From contig NC_088323.1 in assembly GCF_910592395.1 (NCBI RefSeq), positions 2,108,001-2,172,000 on the forward strand: a DNA stretch of 64,000 nt, read 5' to 3'. The position numbers were made by a program, and so were the translations under genes. Below are positions 31,301 to 43,587 of this stretch, in pieces; the stretch's first letter is position 1, and the number at the start of each line of letters is the position of its first letter. The notes below the pieces were generated by a model. It had not been told where the DNA came from, made no database searches, and was given only the letters and a program-made list of their open reading frames with translations. Origin of the DNA: Lineus longissimus (Eukaryota > Nemertea > Pilidiophora > Heteronemertea > Lineidae).

Positions 31301-33474
31301 AATCATCGCCCCCTTTCGAGATCAGCGGGATGTATGAATCCTCGTGAAGATCAATGCCCTGCCGAAGAATTTCATTTGTTCGATGATTGGACATTGATAG
31401 GCCTATCTATTATTTAAAAAGAGTGGTTCGTCACGAAGGATATTTCAATCATCAAAACGGGCTATTCGAAGGGAGATTTTTGCAAACCGCGCGAAGACCT
31501 CGGGTATCTCTCTCCTTCGGAACTCTGTGATGAAGAGGGTCTGTCAATTTAACGAAAAAGTCAGTCCCCACGAGAAATAGCATGAAAATAACTGCATAAG
31601 GCGTGGACAATACGCTTCACGCCGAGTTTGGCACGGGGTAGAAGGGTTGTAAAAATTCCGTAGGCAGAAGAAGAAGAAGGGTAGGCCTGTGCAGAACCTG
31701 AATGAGGGTAACCGCAAATATGAGATCCTGCTGCTCAGAAGTATATGACACAATCGTGAAAAGTCTTCTTTGCAGAGACTTTACACCGCCATGTACCTTG
31801 ACTTCCATTCAGTTGCAGGCACCGTGAACATTTCAAAGGTAGTCTGCCATTCTCGGGTGAGCGTAGTTTTGTGGCGGGAAGCCAGAGTTGAGTTCAGCGC
31901 TGAAGCCGTGACTTTATTTTAGACCAACAGGCAGTGCTTCATGGCACAACGTTCGCCCCTGACCCGTTACGCAAGTTGGTGTTTATAAACATGTATAAGC
32001 TATACACAGTGGATTTGGACATAAATTGAAAAAATACCTACTTATATATCTTGTATACATTTTTGTTGTTGCGCATCTTGCGAGATCTCCCCGTGCGCAC
32101 GAACGCACAAGCTGTACCGAAACCATATCTCACAGCTCAGACCGCTCACTTTGATGATAATATACATGTATAATGTATCTCACTCGTCAAAATGGGTCAC
32201 AGTTTCGGCGTATCAACAACAAAAAAGTCGTTCAAAACTGAATGTAGATGAGTGAACATTAACGCTCTGCAATACAAAGATTCTCTCAGACGAAAATCCA
32301 CCGACACACTCGCTGGTCTAGGTAGCCTATATTATGATAGGCTACGTTTATATACTGCCAGAGACTAGCCGAGGCTCGGCAAAGGTCTGACGCGCATCAC
32401 CCCCCGGGATTCCCGGGCTTCACCCTCTCCTCGACTCCCGATTCTCTCATGTTGGAGCCCAACCTCCAGGTCATCTCAACCACCAGTTTTCATGTTCACG
32501 GGTATACACGGGGAATTATTGGTTCTCGTCTGTCGCTGGCGAGTACAGTTTGCCGCGGTTAATTTCATGCATAATCGCACAATACCGTCGAGAGCTCATG
32601 CATAAATTATGCTTGATTATTGGTTGTGTATCTCGCCGGTAGGTGTTCATGTATCTTTTGGTTGTTCGCTTTCGCGTGAGATCTCTCCGAAGTTAAGCGA
32701 TTTTCTCGTGTGATTTCACCTTTATTTTTCGATACAGAAAATTCTCTAACGAAATTCACGACCATGTACTTTTTTATAAAAGTTTTTCGGATTTTTTCAA
32801 CATTGGATATTTTGGGCGTTCGTTGGGTGGATTTTTTTCGCAGAACGTTTTCGAAAGATTGGAGGAAGCTAAATTATTGTGCATGCGGAGTGAGCTTGGC
32901 CTTTTTCTCAGAGTATTTTTAAGATTGTTGACAAAACTAAATTGTAGGTCTTGATGAGGAGTTTCCAATGTTCGTATGGTACAATTCGTTGACTAAAATC
33001 ATGGTGTTCAGCTTGTCCGTACAATAGATTTTTCCCTGTACGAAAATTCTATATTTTGGAATTCCCTCGGTACGACGTGTGCACACTCCAGACGGGAATA
33101 TATAGGCCTATGTTGCTACATATTTTCAAGGGGGCGAATGTTGCCGCCGGGCGTTGACCACAGAATTGCGATTCTAGGGACGTGTATAGGGCCATCCGTG
33201 AAAACCAATTGAAGCAATGTATTTATGGATGGAAGTGTGATTTTTTTACGATAAGTTAAATATATGACATCAATAAATAATTATGTGTATAAATGCCCGG
33301 TTTCGATTATCAAATTATCCGACACCATAATTCAGATTTATTGATTTATTGCATGGTATAATTTATCTATCTGTTATTATCGTGCCCATCACTCCCACCA
33401 GCCACGAGACGAAACAATAATAATTGCGGATATATTTCGCATAAAATAATTCTGCTGTGTTTGCTTAATTGCAG
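28343..33474. other. intergenic; no supportable gene
   Basis: Nothing firm is seen. A short word (gcggatcgaaa) is repeated at about 28762 and 28850. Overlapping open frames at 29435-29809 lie on both strands in more GC-rich DNA. A CAG/GT-bordered open stretch at about 29931-30101 is discussed under rejected items. Octamer-like words (atgcataa) cluster near 32568-32606. 5' untranslated exons of the PCGF gene probably lie somewhere here. Confidence 0.35.
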
Positions 33475-33478
33475 GGCG

Positions 33479-36400
33479 ATGCATCGAACCACTCAAATGA
33501 AAATCACGGATCTGAACCCTCATCTGGTGTGTATCTTGTGCGGAGGGTATTACGTCGACGCAACAACAATCATAGAATGTCTACATTCCTGTAAGTTAAA
33601 GCATTTGTAAACGTCTTTGTAGGCCAATCTGTGAGCGGACTATACCATAATGTTTTAACATAATATTCCAAAATGTTTAGGCAAAATTCCATTCTTTTTC
33701 AGTCTGCCGGACTTGCATCGTTCGCTACTTGGAGACGAGCAAGTATTGTCCGATCTGTGACGTCCAAGTGCATAAGACAAGGCCATTACTCAATATAAGG
33801 TATATACATTTTATATGGTGTCCGCCCCAAAAAAATACTTGGGAGAAATTACTAACTGTCTAATATACGCGATACGTTTAATATTTTCCTGTAATGCTAC
33901 TTACTTTTCCGCTAGATCTACTATTTCTATCACTCTATAATAATTAATAAGTTCGCAGTATTTTCCGATGTCTTATCTTGTTACTAATTTTTTCAGTGTT
34001 CTGAGTCACGAAGAAATCCAATAATAATCATGTGAACGATATCGTCGGTTCGTTTCATGATGCATGTGACATCAGGAACCTTTCGTTAGTTGAAAAATCT
34101 TATGTTGTTGGTAGATTTTCATATACATTTGGTAACTGCACCCTTCTTCAGATATATACATGTAAATCTATTCACTGGTATCTTATTCATGTAATTTCTG
34201 TTTGTTACAGGTCTGACAAGACACTACAAGATCTAGTCTACAAATTAGTTCCTAGTCTATTTAAAAGTACGTTAATGACAACTTTAGATGAAATGATTTC
34301 AATCTCATATTTTTCGGTACCTATACGTCGTGTTGCCTGTGCTCCACTCTTGAGGATCTTTATCCAAATATTCATGAAGAGAATATGGGCCCTTTCTTTT
34401 CTTCTTTTAAGAAAGCCCACTTCATTATTATCTCACCTTGAACGTCAATGTGATGGGGTGTTGCTCACTTTGCGATGTAATTATCGTTCTTGTTTTTTGG
34501 ATCAAAATCGTAACCTCTCTATTGACACGACCAGCAGAATTAAAAATGCCCCCGTCTTTTGCAGCTGAAATGCAGAGGCGACGAGAGTTTTATACGGCAC
34601 ACCCAGAAGCAGGTTAGTAAATCTTGATGTCACGGCAAGTGACCTTTCGTATGTTGGCACTGCTGATGTTGGGGAAAGCAAATTGGAAGTTTTATATATT
34701 GCGAACAGGTTATTAAAATAAATTACCTTACAATAGATCCGATGCCAATCTATGTCCATGTGCAGTGTGCGACCTATCAACTGGAAATGGATACTATACT
34801 GCTGCTATGCACTGACCTATACATGATGACTGTGTTGCACCGCTCGCTCTATGCACTGTACTCGTACGTTCACGCGTATATTGACTGCGGGCGTCGCCTG
34901 GTTTTAGACTGCATCATATGTCAGTCTCTCGGTGAAGGGGGAGACTTCGACGCACAATGCAAAAAGATATGGTTGACTGTTGTACTAGATATGGTTGAGC
35001 CACGGGAATATACATACATAGCTGAGATCTCTGACCGGATGGCGTTGGCCTTTTTCAACATTATTCATAATCTCTATCTCTTCCTTTTCTCCCTGATCAC
35101 AGCTACTAGTCGGTCAGTGTCTTCCAGTGAGGAGCGAGGTGAAGTTGATGTAGAGAGACCCATATACACGGAGGATGAAAATATAAGTCTATCATTGGAA
35201 TATAGTTATAAGTATGTTATCCATTTTTAGCGTATGTTGTATGTTTAATGTGTTTTCGGTAAAAATAACAAAAGCATTTTCAAAACGGATATAAATGTGC
35301 CAGGCTCCTTGTTCTCAGATATCTTGGGGGGAAACACACGAAGATTGTGTCAATCTATCTTTCCAAGCTTCCAAAACAATTAAGGGAACCACTCAGAAAC
35401 ATTACACGGCCGGAGCTCATTAGGCAAGGATTACTCTTACAACAAACTTATCTCCACTTTTATTTCGCGTTTGTTTCAGCGGGAAACCTGTGGATGAGGT
35501 GGATCCATCTTCAATAGAGGACAAGAAGGAGGCTCCAGACCGGCGTTATTTACTCTGCCCAGCAGCAGTGACTGTTGGGCACCTCAAAAAATTCATAAAA
35601 ATGAAATTCGACCTCACACCAAATCATCTCGTAAGTTCGTTTTTTTAGAAGCATAATTTTAGAAGCTGCGGTGATACTTAACCGCAGACTCTAGTACTTA
35701 TCGACGTACCCTACGTACATGAATGAGCAACAACTTGTTTTGCATTATTATCTCTAGCCATTGGGTGAAACTTCATCACTCAAAACTGTTGACCTCATCG
35801 AATATTACTCGTAGCCTTATTTACCGCCGTACCATAGACGGCCGTATCGCGCCTTTGCTCCCAATGACAGTCTGAAATTACAATGTAATAACCCGTCTTA
35901 TCATCCAATGTAACCAGCTCTTTTTTCTGAGACAATAGCGCTTTTCTGTCCTTACTGTACTAAATATTATGATCTTGAATTGTGTTTTCAGTTTGATATC
36001 GCTGATTATATTTTGAGTACCATGTACTAAGCATAGATTAAGAAATACTGACAAGATTTTTCATTGCTTCTCTAGATTCAGATCTTCCATACTGATGAGT
36101 TTTTAACCGACCATTACACGCTGATGGATGTGGCTTACATCTACACCTGGCGGCGGGTAAGTCGAGATGTAAGAAACATTTTACAGTTTTAGTAGAACTT
36201 TACTAAAGGAGGTTAGCGAAAGTGTGTCATTTCAGAGTAATAGTGTCATATTTGTTTATCATTGCCTGGTATCATTTTGTTACTGTAAACCACCAAATTT
36301 TCGCGAATAATCTCAAATCGCGATTACAGTATGTGCAAGAGAATAAAATGTGTTAACCTTTGTGAGCTCCGTTCTCGTTTATTTTGGTCAAAGTACTCCG

Positions 36401-39400
36401 AAGTAACACATTTTTGCCTTCGTCCTTTCACAAACTTCAGCCAATGTAATGACTTCTGCTGTGCTGCCGTTATCTTTAGTCAGGAGTCGGTAACCGCGTA
36501 GCCTATTTGTCATGGCTATAGGCTAGTCGCTGGTCTGTGGCAGTTGTCTCTTGTCAAGAGGGCGGTGCCACTACGGCTCTCGTGTCTGACCAGTCACAGG
36601 AGTCGATTTGAACATACTGTATGTTCAAATCGAGTGATCGTAGTGACTGAGATGTGCAGTATGTCCTGGCCCACTATACCAGAGTGTCTTGAATCCAGTT
36701 AGTATAATATCACGGATTTACATGTACATACCATTATATATGCTATAGAATTTAGGTCCGTAGTAAAATCGACATATCGGGATTGCATGGGCGTAGTTAG
36801 CGGGTTTGTCACCAGAACGTGTTTTTGACCGTGATTTTTGTCGATTTTTTTTCAAAAGCTGTCATTTTGCCCAATCCGCCCTCCCCGATCGAAAAGCTAG
36901 CTACGCCTATATGGATTGATATGACTATTGGGGCTATCTTCGACGCGAATGCGATTGTTATCTCCGCGGATTACGGGAGTGCCCGCAGGGAAAGGCCGCA
37001 CTGGTTCGCCAGGGTGATATCTTGCACCAAATGTATCACCAAATTTCACTGGTCCGAGAAACTCATTAGTCAACTCGCTTAACTTAAAACACATGAAAAC
37101 ACACGTCTTGTGCATTTATGTTCCGTTGTCTTGAATTCCTATAGATGTGACGTCACTATCAATGGCCGGCAAGGAGCTTTAAAACATACACAGTTGCGCT
37201 TGCTCCAGCGCCACTTTGCTGAGAGGAAAGAAATGGGTTGGAAAAATTTAGGTATCAGCCACTGGCGGTGTTCTGCATTCGTTGGACTTTTCGATGAGTG
37301 TATTCTTCGGTAATCAGTGTCGACTAACGCGATATTCAACATTCACCATGTGTACGGGATGAAATTACGCGGCGTATCTCGTACATGGCATGCGAAAGGC
37401 TACACTTAACCACTTTCAATATCATTTCACACGCACGGCATTCCTCAAAATATCCATTCAACTTGCCATCCTCTAACAACTCCAATTTCATCGCAACAGA
37501 TGGTGGCCCTCGGCCGCAACTCGGAGAAACCGCCGACCCCCACCACTTCAACCGGCGAGAACAGCGCCACAAACGTTGATGAGGGGGCCGTACACGAAAC
37601 TCCCCAGTCACGTCCGAGCACTAGTGCAACTCACTGCCGGGCCCCGAGCCCAGGACAGACGGGGGGCGACTCAAAGGCGCCCGAAAAGGTACTTTTGAAT
37701 CATAGCTAGGACTGAGGTAGATCATTACCTATAACGTGGGGAGTTTGCTACAAACATGGAACGAAATATCATAACAAATTGAGTATGTCATGAGCTGTGG
37801 TTCACGCGGGGATTATCAGGCCATAATTTGCTATTGACAATCCATTATTTCGGCAATACCAGAACTCGGCAGTGCACACCTTGGTTTTTTTACAATACGA
37901 GAATACCTGGTTTTCCGTCCAGACGATATATATATATACATGTATATACGCATACCAGAATTACTTGGCGTGAGGGTTTTTTTACGACAGAATCGGTGTA
38001 CCTGGATCTTTTTTCGGACACTGAATACTCAAAGAGTTTACCTGAGTATATTTCCAGACGATCAGTATACGGTTTGTTTTTGCAATATACTCAGTAAACT
38101 TTGGTTTATTTTGGACAATACAAGAGTATACCTGGGTATATATCTGCTAAACTACAGTGAATCTGGGTTTATTTTTCAATGGATAGAATACAAGAATATA
38201 TACACTTATGTACACTAGTACTTCAAATTGATGGCTTCCGAATAAAGTGTGGTCCGGGAGATCATCGACCTCAGTCCTTCTTTAATAGTCTATAGAATGT
38301 TGTTTTAGTTTCTTGGTGTTTTCGTGTTGATATCGTAGCATGGAGTTTTCGTAGTGGGCACGCACCATTTTCGCTTTAACCCGTATCAATTCCCCCTAAC
38401 TATAACGCGTTTATTTTCCATATAGATCCACGCGCGCGCACTCTTCCGGCATTGGGCTGTTTTCGCCGCTTCGGCGAACTGTTTCCAATGGCTTCGCCGA
38501 TAGTTTACTGTATATTAATTGTTGGCTTTGATCACTGCCAGAGGAAATCTGTCCAGCCAGAATTGGCGGCGGAAATTGCTCAAACACGCGATGACATATT
38601 GACATAGATTCCTGCGTTTGGATGATTAACGTTTCATATTATTTATTTTCTTTAATGAAATATTTCTGTGTGTTATCGAGCAAAGATATGATAAAGATAT
38701 TCTTACGTATAGAAGTGAAAATTCGGCGATGAAAAACCCGCTGTACTCCCTAAGCTGATAGCACACCTTGGTTAATATCTGCGTGATCACTGTCGCAGAC
38801 TGGGTGCACACTGGGTATTTTATAGTCTATTCTAAAATACCTTGGTACCGTAAAGTCAACTTTTAAATGGAAAATGCATAAGCCTCGTTCTGAGAGCGGA
38901 GTGTTTTGGACACGCAACCAAGATGCTCTACCAAAGTTCCCTCGGGTTGCACTAAAATGTGGAACCATGCACACAGCTCACTTCAGAAGTTTGAGGCTCT
39001 CAAAACACTGCTTCAAACACAAATCAGCCAAGGAAGCATCAACCACCCTAAGTTTTTTAATGAGCACTACACATATTTGCTGAGAAAAACGCTCCAAATA
39101 GCCCATTTGCGCGGATTTTAGCGTCACTTGAGCGAGCCGATCCGGACTTCCTATACGCGCTGCCGTAACATAATGTAAACAACGGCGCTACCGGCGCTCC
39201 GGGCAGGCGATGGATGGAATTTGCCAAATTCGCACATATTCAAGTTATTTCGTGGCCTATCTTTTTAAGTTTGAGGTATTTTAGAATAGAAATTGAACCC
39301 TCGGCTTCGGACCTTGGTTGAGTTACCAAGACACTCTCGGGTGGAGCTAAAATTTCGTCCAAACCCTCGCCTGTCGGCTCGGGTTTGGACTGTATTTTAG

Positions 39401-40713
39401 CTCCACCCTCGAGTGTCTTGGTAACTCAACCAAGGTCCTCCGCCTCGGGTTCAATTCCTTAAATTAAAAAAAACTAGGTATACTGTACTTGTATTGTTTT
39501 GTGGCGTTGTTGCGGCTCACTCACGACAGCATGTATGGTCCATGTCATGGGGCGACTAGTATATATGCCTGGAGTGAGCCAGGTCAATTTCTTCTTAAAT
39601 TCCCTATTTGCATTGTAATATTTTCTGTATAGACATGTAGTATTTGGCATGAACGTCACCCTGCTTCAAGACGACATCTTTTCAATATGGCTGCATTTCC
39701 ATTCATTGCATCAAATTGGTAACATGGATGCGTATATATGGAAATTACAGCAACCCTCTTTGAAATGATCGTGTGTTTTGTTCTTCCTTTGTGAAACTGG
39801 TCGATATGAATCTGACGAATGGTTGAATACTCACTTGTACAAAATGTGCAACATCTTCTGTCATCTCCTGTCGAAAAAGGTTTTGTGGCCGAAGCCTGCA
39901 AACAAAATATATATAATCAAAGTGAAGTTGATGGACCCATCATCGAATATATATACACTGTGTCGACGTAATTAAGCCGGGTGAGAGGTGCCCTAGCTGT
40001 ACACAAGGGCTCAATGTGCAATAGACTGCGATGAATACAGGGCCTACATGCAGTTGGTCTCTTCTGCGAGATTCAGTTTCGGTGCCCTTGCCGAAAAAAA
40101 ATATTTATATATTGGTGCTGCATGTTTTAAGAGACATGGCTTTGACTTTTGACAAGAATAAATTAAAACTTGGACATTGACCTTGCATATATACAAAATT
40201 TATTCTCCTACAAAATTAGTCAAATCGAATGCCAAATTGGCCGAAATGTTTGACCTGGGACAGAGCTCTTGATTATCAATGGTCGTCTAATCTTGCTGTC
40301 GCCTTCCATTTCAGAAAGGGCCGCTTCGTCTATTCTACACGATCTACTCAAGAAATGGTACTCGGAAACGGAAACTGATCAAAGAAGACGACAAAACAAA
40401 TTCTACAGAAGTGCCAAACAAAAAACCACACGCTGACGGGTGCAGCGAAAAACCGACACAAAACGGAACGACGGAGGAATCACCAAAACCTGAGGAGGAA
40501 ATCACGGAGGAAAAACCAAAACCGAAAGAAAATAATGACAGTTATACTGAACCTCCACAGGAAAAGGAACTGGACTTGTCAAAAAAGCCAGTGCTTGTAG
40601 AAAATGGCACAAATGGCAATGCCACAGAGACCTCTATTGGTGAAAGTTTACAAAATGGCGACGATTCGCCTGACAATAAGGAAACAAAGGACGATAGCGA
40701 GGCTTCCAAGTGA
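33479..40713 (+). CDS. bmi1: Polycomb group RING finger protein of BMI1/PCGF2 type
   Basis: Eight exons, plus strand: 33479-33590, 33703-33799, 34211-34266, 34565-34612, 35103-35211, 35480-35630, 36076-36156 and 40315-40713. They join in phase to 1053 nt (350 aa). The N-terminal C3HC4 RING (C18, C21, C34, H36, C39, C42, C53, C56) sits in [18 protein letters not shown]...[19 protein letters not shown], which is close to vertebrate BMI1. The next stretch, [19 protein letters not shown] and [19 protein letters not shown], is diagnostic of PCGF2/4. A RAWUL domain (about 162-236; [43 protein letters not shown]) would bind PHC proteins. The tail is Lys/Glu/Pro/Thr-rich and acidic. The protein is expected to pair with RING1 in nuclear PRC1 for H2A ubiquitination and gene silencing. 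An acceptor ends at 33474, so the 5' UTR is spliced. Intron 7 holds an in-frame candidate cassette exon (37500-37688) that would raise the length to 413 aa. Confidence 0.95.
36603..36633. repeat. perfect 15-bp inverted repeat
   Basis: tcgatttgaacatac, a single t, then its exact reverse complement. It lies in the long seventh intron of the PCGF gene. Such a near-loopless palindrome would extrude only with difficulty but may mark the centre of a larger decayed foldback (agtcac words flank both sides). Confidence 0.9.
36787..36912. repeat. MITE-like element with gggcgtagttagc / gctagctacgcc ends
   Basis: The left end (atgggcgtagttagcggg) and right end (aagctagctacgcctat) are imperfect inverted repeats of about 13-16 bases enclosing about 95 bases. 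Similar ends occur singly at 48058 (ataggcgtagccag) and 62173 (gctacgcccctg), which suggests a dispersed family. Confidence 0.5.
37500..37688 (+). CDS. bmi1: candidate in-frame cassette exon of the PCGF gene (63 codons)
   Basis: An acceptor (tcatcgcaacag) and a donor (GAAAAG|gtactt) enclose 189 nt that is open in the only phase fitting the gene (0/0). Its composition is high-GC and coding-like, unlike the surrounding AT-rich intron. It encodes a Ser/Thr/Pro-rich, probably disordered segment (starts [19 protein letters not shown], ends [10 protein letters not shown]). Inclusion would insert 63 residues between TWRR (218) and KGPL (219), that is within the C-terminal part of the RAWUL domain. 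It begins with ATG in a fair context, so it could instead be an alternative first coding exon driven from inside the intron. Status as a real exon is inferred from phase and composition only. Confidence 0.55.
37885..38210 (+). repeat. degenerate TATA/gtatacctg-rich repeat
   Basis: Irregular repeats of phrases like acaatac-agagtatacctgg-tatat and cagacgatatatatat. They lie in intron 7 of the PCGF gene just beyond the candidate cassette exon. No gene content. Confidence 0.5.
39291..39456. repeat. foldback MITE-like element, 166 bp
   Basis: It starts aattgaaccc and ends gggttcaatt. The arms (ggaccttggttgagttacca...gtggagctaaaat and attttagctccac...tggtaactcaaccaaggtcc) are near-perfect reverse complements of about 60 bases around a 40-base centre. 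It sits in intron 7 of the PCGF gene. No ORF is present, so mobilisation would need an enzyme from elsewhere. Confidence 0.9.
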
Positions 40714-40736
40714 CGCGTATTCTACTTCATGAAATG

Positions 40737-40742
40737 AATAAA
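40737..40742 (+). terminator. polyadenylation signal AATAAA for the PCGF gene
   Basis: AATAAA begins 24 bases after the stop codon at 40711-40713. If used, the 3' UTR would be under 60 bases, unusually short for a PCGF transcript, so a later site may also be used. Confidence 0.45.
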
Positions 40743-43572
40743 CTCTAGCCTTTGATAGGTTCCGCTCAGCTGGACTGGTGATTTAAGTCTACCGGGTGTT
40801 TCCGATTAGATTGGATGTGTTTCAAAAAGAACTTCCAAAGATTGGTCAGCATTGAAGGCATTGTCTGTAAATAATACCACCGTTGCCTCCAATCCTCTCC
40901 CTCTTACCCCTGTTACAAGCTGACACGTATTGAGATGTACTGACTCCGAAGTGGTATCGCCTATATATAAATGGAAATGAAATTTCTTTTTGGGACACAC
41001 CGTATGATATCGGCAATCAATGAGTGTTTGTATACATGTATTGTGTACCATTGAAGGGTCAGTGTTTTGAAGTTACTTTTTTTGTTTTACCTGTTTCTAT
41101 CAAATAGAAAGATTACTGTTTAACATCGTCATCTATCATAACAACTGTACATTGATAGTGCATTTGAATGCACATACCGAAGAAGACTATTAATGTAAGG
41201 TTCGTATGATAGATGGCGACACTGTCTATCTGGTCTTGTCGGCAACTAATTTTTTCAAAATTGCACTTGTTCTGCGTGCTCGAAAACAATCTATTTGGGG
41301 CGTTTAACTTTCGCGAATAACACCAATTCGCGAAAGTAAAAATCAAGAAAAACGTTCGTTGTTGGTGTCAGTTCAAGTCTGTTTTTCTTGGCGAGAGAGA
41401 GAGAGAGTCACTTGGAGTTTTGAACACAAGTGTTGGATACAAAATCTCTGACAGAAATCAACCAATCAAAACCTGCTGTGTCTTTGGCTCGGTCCTGGGG
41501 TCTCTTTAGCATAGGTACTGGACCGATACTTAAGCACATTCAGTGGTTTCTGCTCTGACATTTGTTTTGCATGCCCTGTTGCAAGGGAAATACAATGTAC
41601 TGTAAACATCGACTGACAGGGTGTTTTAAGATGGCTGTCCAACTGCTGGCACTGACATCTTCATTTGTGCATTGAAAGAACACTCTTAAATCAAACAGAT
41701 TAGTTATTGGACGGTTCGTTAATAGCAAAACAGCCTCTGACCATTCAAAATGGCGGCTGTTTGTTTTCTTCAAGATTGTATTACTCCAGCACGGTATCTA
41801 TGATTTTGAAAAATGTATATTAAAGGTGCTACATAATGTAACTTTCTCATTCTCTTTGTCTCTTTCTTATTATATAATATGATAAGAGAGCATGTCAAAA
41901 TTATCTTGAAAGCTAATAAAACGGACTCTGTTCGTCTCGGCTTGCTAAGCTTACCCCCTGACATTTGCCTCAGCTATGACATTTGCCTGAGACATTTGCC
42001 TGAGCCCATATGAGATGGAGATTTTCCTCACTTCTTACACCTTGCTTCTTACAATGTGTCAGAAGTCCGTTTCACGTGGTATCCTATTATTAGCCATGAC
42101 CTGTTGACCTTTGCCATTTGATGGACTTGACAGAAAACCGCTCGAGAGCGCCCAATGGCTAATCATCCAGCCCCACGAATGCCCGCTATTTGTGGTAGTC
42201 CATACAGGAATGATGACGCAATGGACTGACCCAGGAGTCTGATGTAGAGTTGCGGCTAATCGCTCAAATTTGGCTTTCGTCATTCTAATGATGCATTTTT
42301 GGGACGCCCTGTAAAGTGATATTTAGCGACGCCTACCGTTCGCTTTTGAAATTCGCATTAGTGTCGCGTGACCACAAAAGGGGATTCCCATGACTAACAG
42401 AACAATCTCCCAAGATAGAGAACTAGCTACATTTGCTCCGTAGAGCAAAAATACGCTGGTAAACTGTGCTGGTCGACCACTAGGCAACAGATACCATTGG
42501 CGAAGCTTGGAGATTGTAAATAGAATGAAAGACATGCCCGAGATCGTGACCTAGTTTCGATGAATCGATTCACCGAATCTGCATTGACAGACATCCTGAT
42601 TCGCAGGTTGTATAGGCAGTACGCTGACAGCCATTTTAGCCTGTTGACTTCGCTTCCATCCACCCACCGACGAAAAGGTGTCGTTTCATTGATTTTGTAA
42701 GGCAGGAACCTGAGGTTAGTATACATATTATCGGAGCCGTTTTGTCTCAGTGTTCATTTTTGTCAACGGAGAGGGTGGGTGAGAGAGATAGAAGAGTAGA
42801 GTTATAGACCTTATGCACATGGTCATGATGGTCCAAATGTACTTACCTCGACTCGTACACGGACATTACTAGACCAGGTCTGCAGCGCACCGCTGTGTGC
42901 TCATTTCAGGCTGGCTGTAGCGAACATCAAATCGGGTCTCCGCCATCAGCGTGGTATGGTGGCCGGGTAATGGTGGGTACCAATTTGCAGGGATAGTCGA
43001 GTATCTCAAAAAAGCGAACAATGTGATGATTTCTCGAAATTTTCCTGTGCTCGATGTGTCGGAAACACAAGACCCGCCGGTTCGATATCGCATGCTTCTT
43101 CAAGCCGACTAGGCCCACCGTATAGGCGTGCAGGTCAGTACATGTTGTTGACCCAGTTGTTCAAAAGCACAAAAGTCACATTATCCCTAACGGTTGCATT
43201 AAGTGTCCTCGAGGACGTTATCTCTTTCAGTTAAACCCTTTAAAATCTTCACGTTAAGACTTAACGGCGCCATTAAAGCCAACATGGTTTTGAACAACTC
43301 AGCTCTGGAAATGTTCGCTCTTTGATTTTAATGAGTTGAGCTTGCGACACTATACCGTGTGGACCGCCTCGATCAATCCCGATGAAGACTGCTGCAATTT
43401 CACGAAGATCGACACAGTATAGTGTCACAACCTGGAAGTCAGCAATGTTGATTAAAAAATGGTGTTATTATATACTCCTTGCATCAAAATGAAATGCACT
43501 GTCTGATCAACACAGAATTATCGATAATTTCTTCATTGATAGTAACACATTTATACGCTTGTTTAATTCCAG
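40743..43572. other. intergenic; one dispersed repeat copy
   Basis: No gene seen. It contains a short GA run (41393-41407) and the dispersed repeat copy at 42423-42510. The untranslated first exon of the TRIM-like gene is expected upstream of the acceptor ending at 43572 but could not be placed. Confidence 0.45.
42423..42510 (+). repeat. dispersed repeat, copy 2
   Basis: It matches 7081-7172 with short indels and substitutions (shared catttgctccgtag, aaatacgct, gtaaac, ggcaac, accattggcg..gcttgg). Confidence 0.5.
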
Positions 43573-43587
43573 GTCACGAAAACTAAG

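Noticed and set aside
32710-32922. 70-codon frame just upstream of the PCGF start as an extra coding exon
   Set aside because: Phe/Ile-rich composition typical of AT-rich noncoding DNA. The acceptor at 33474 lies four bases before an ATG that aligns with the known N terminus (MHRTT) of BMI1.
34032-34568. 178-codon plus-strand open frame
   Set aside because: It overlaps PCGF exon 3 but runs through the real GT/AG borders into intron. The true exon is 34211-34266 and joins in phase with its neighbours.
34742-35230. 162-codon plus-strand open frame
   Set aside because: Only its end (35103-35211) is a PCGF exon. The upstream part is intron that happens to be open.
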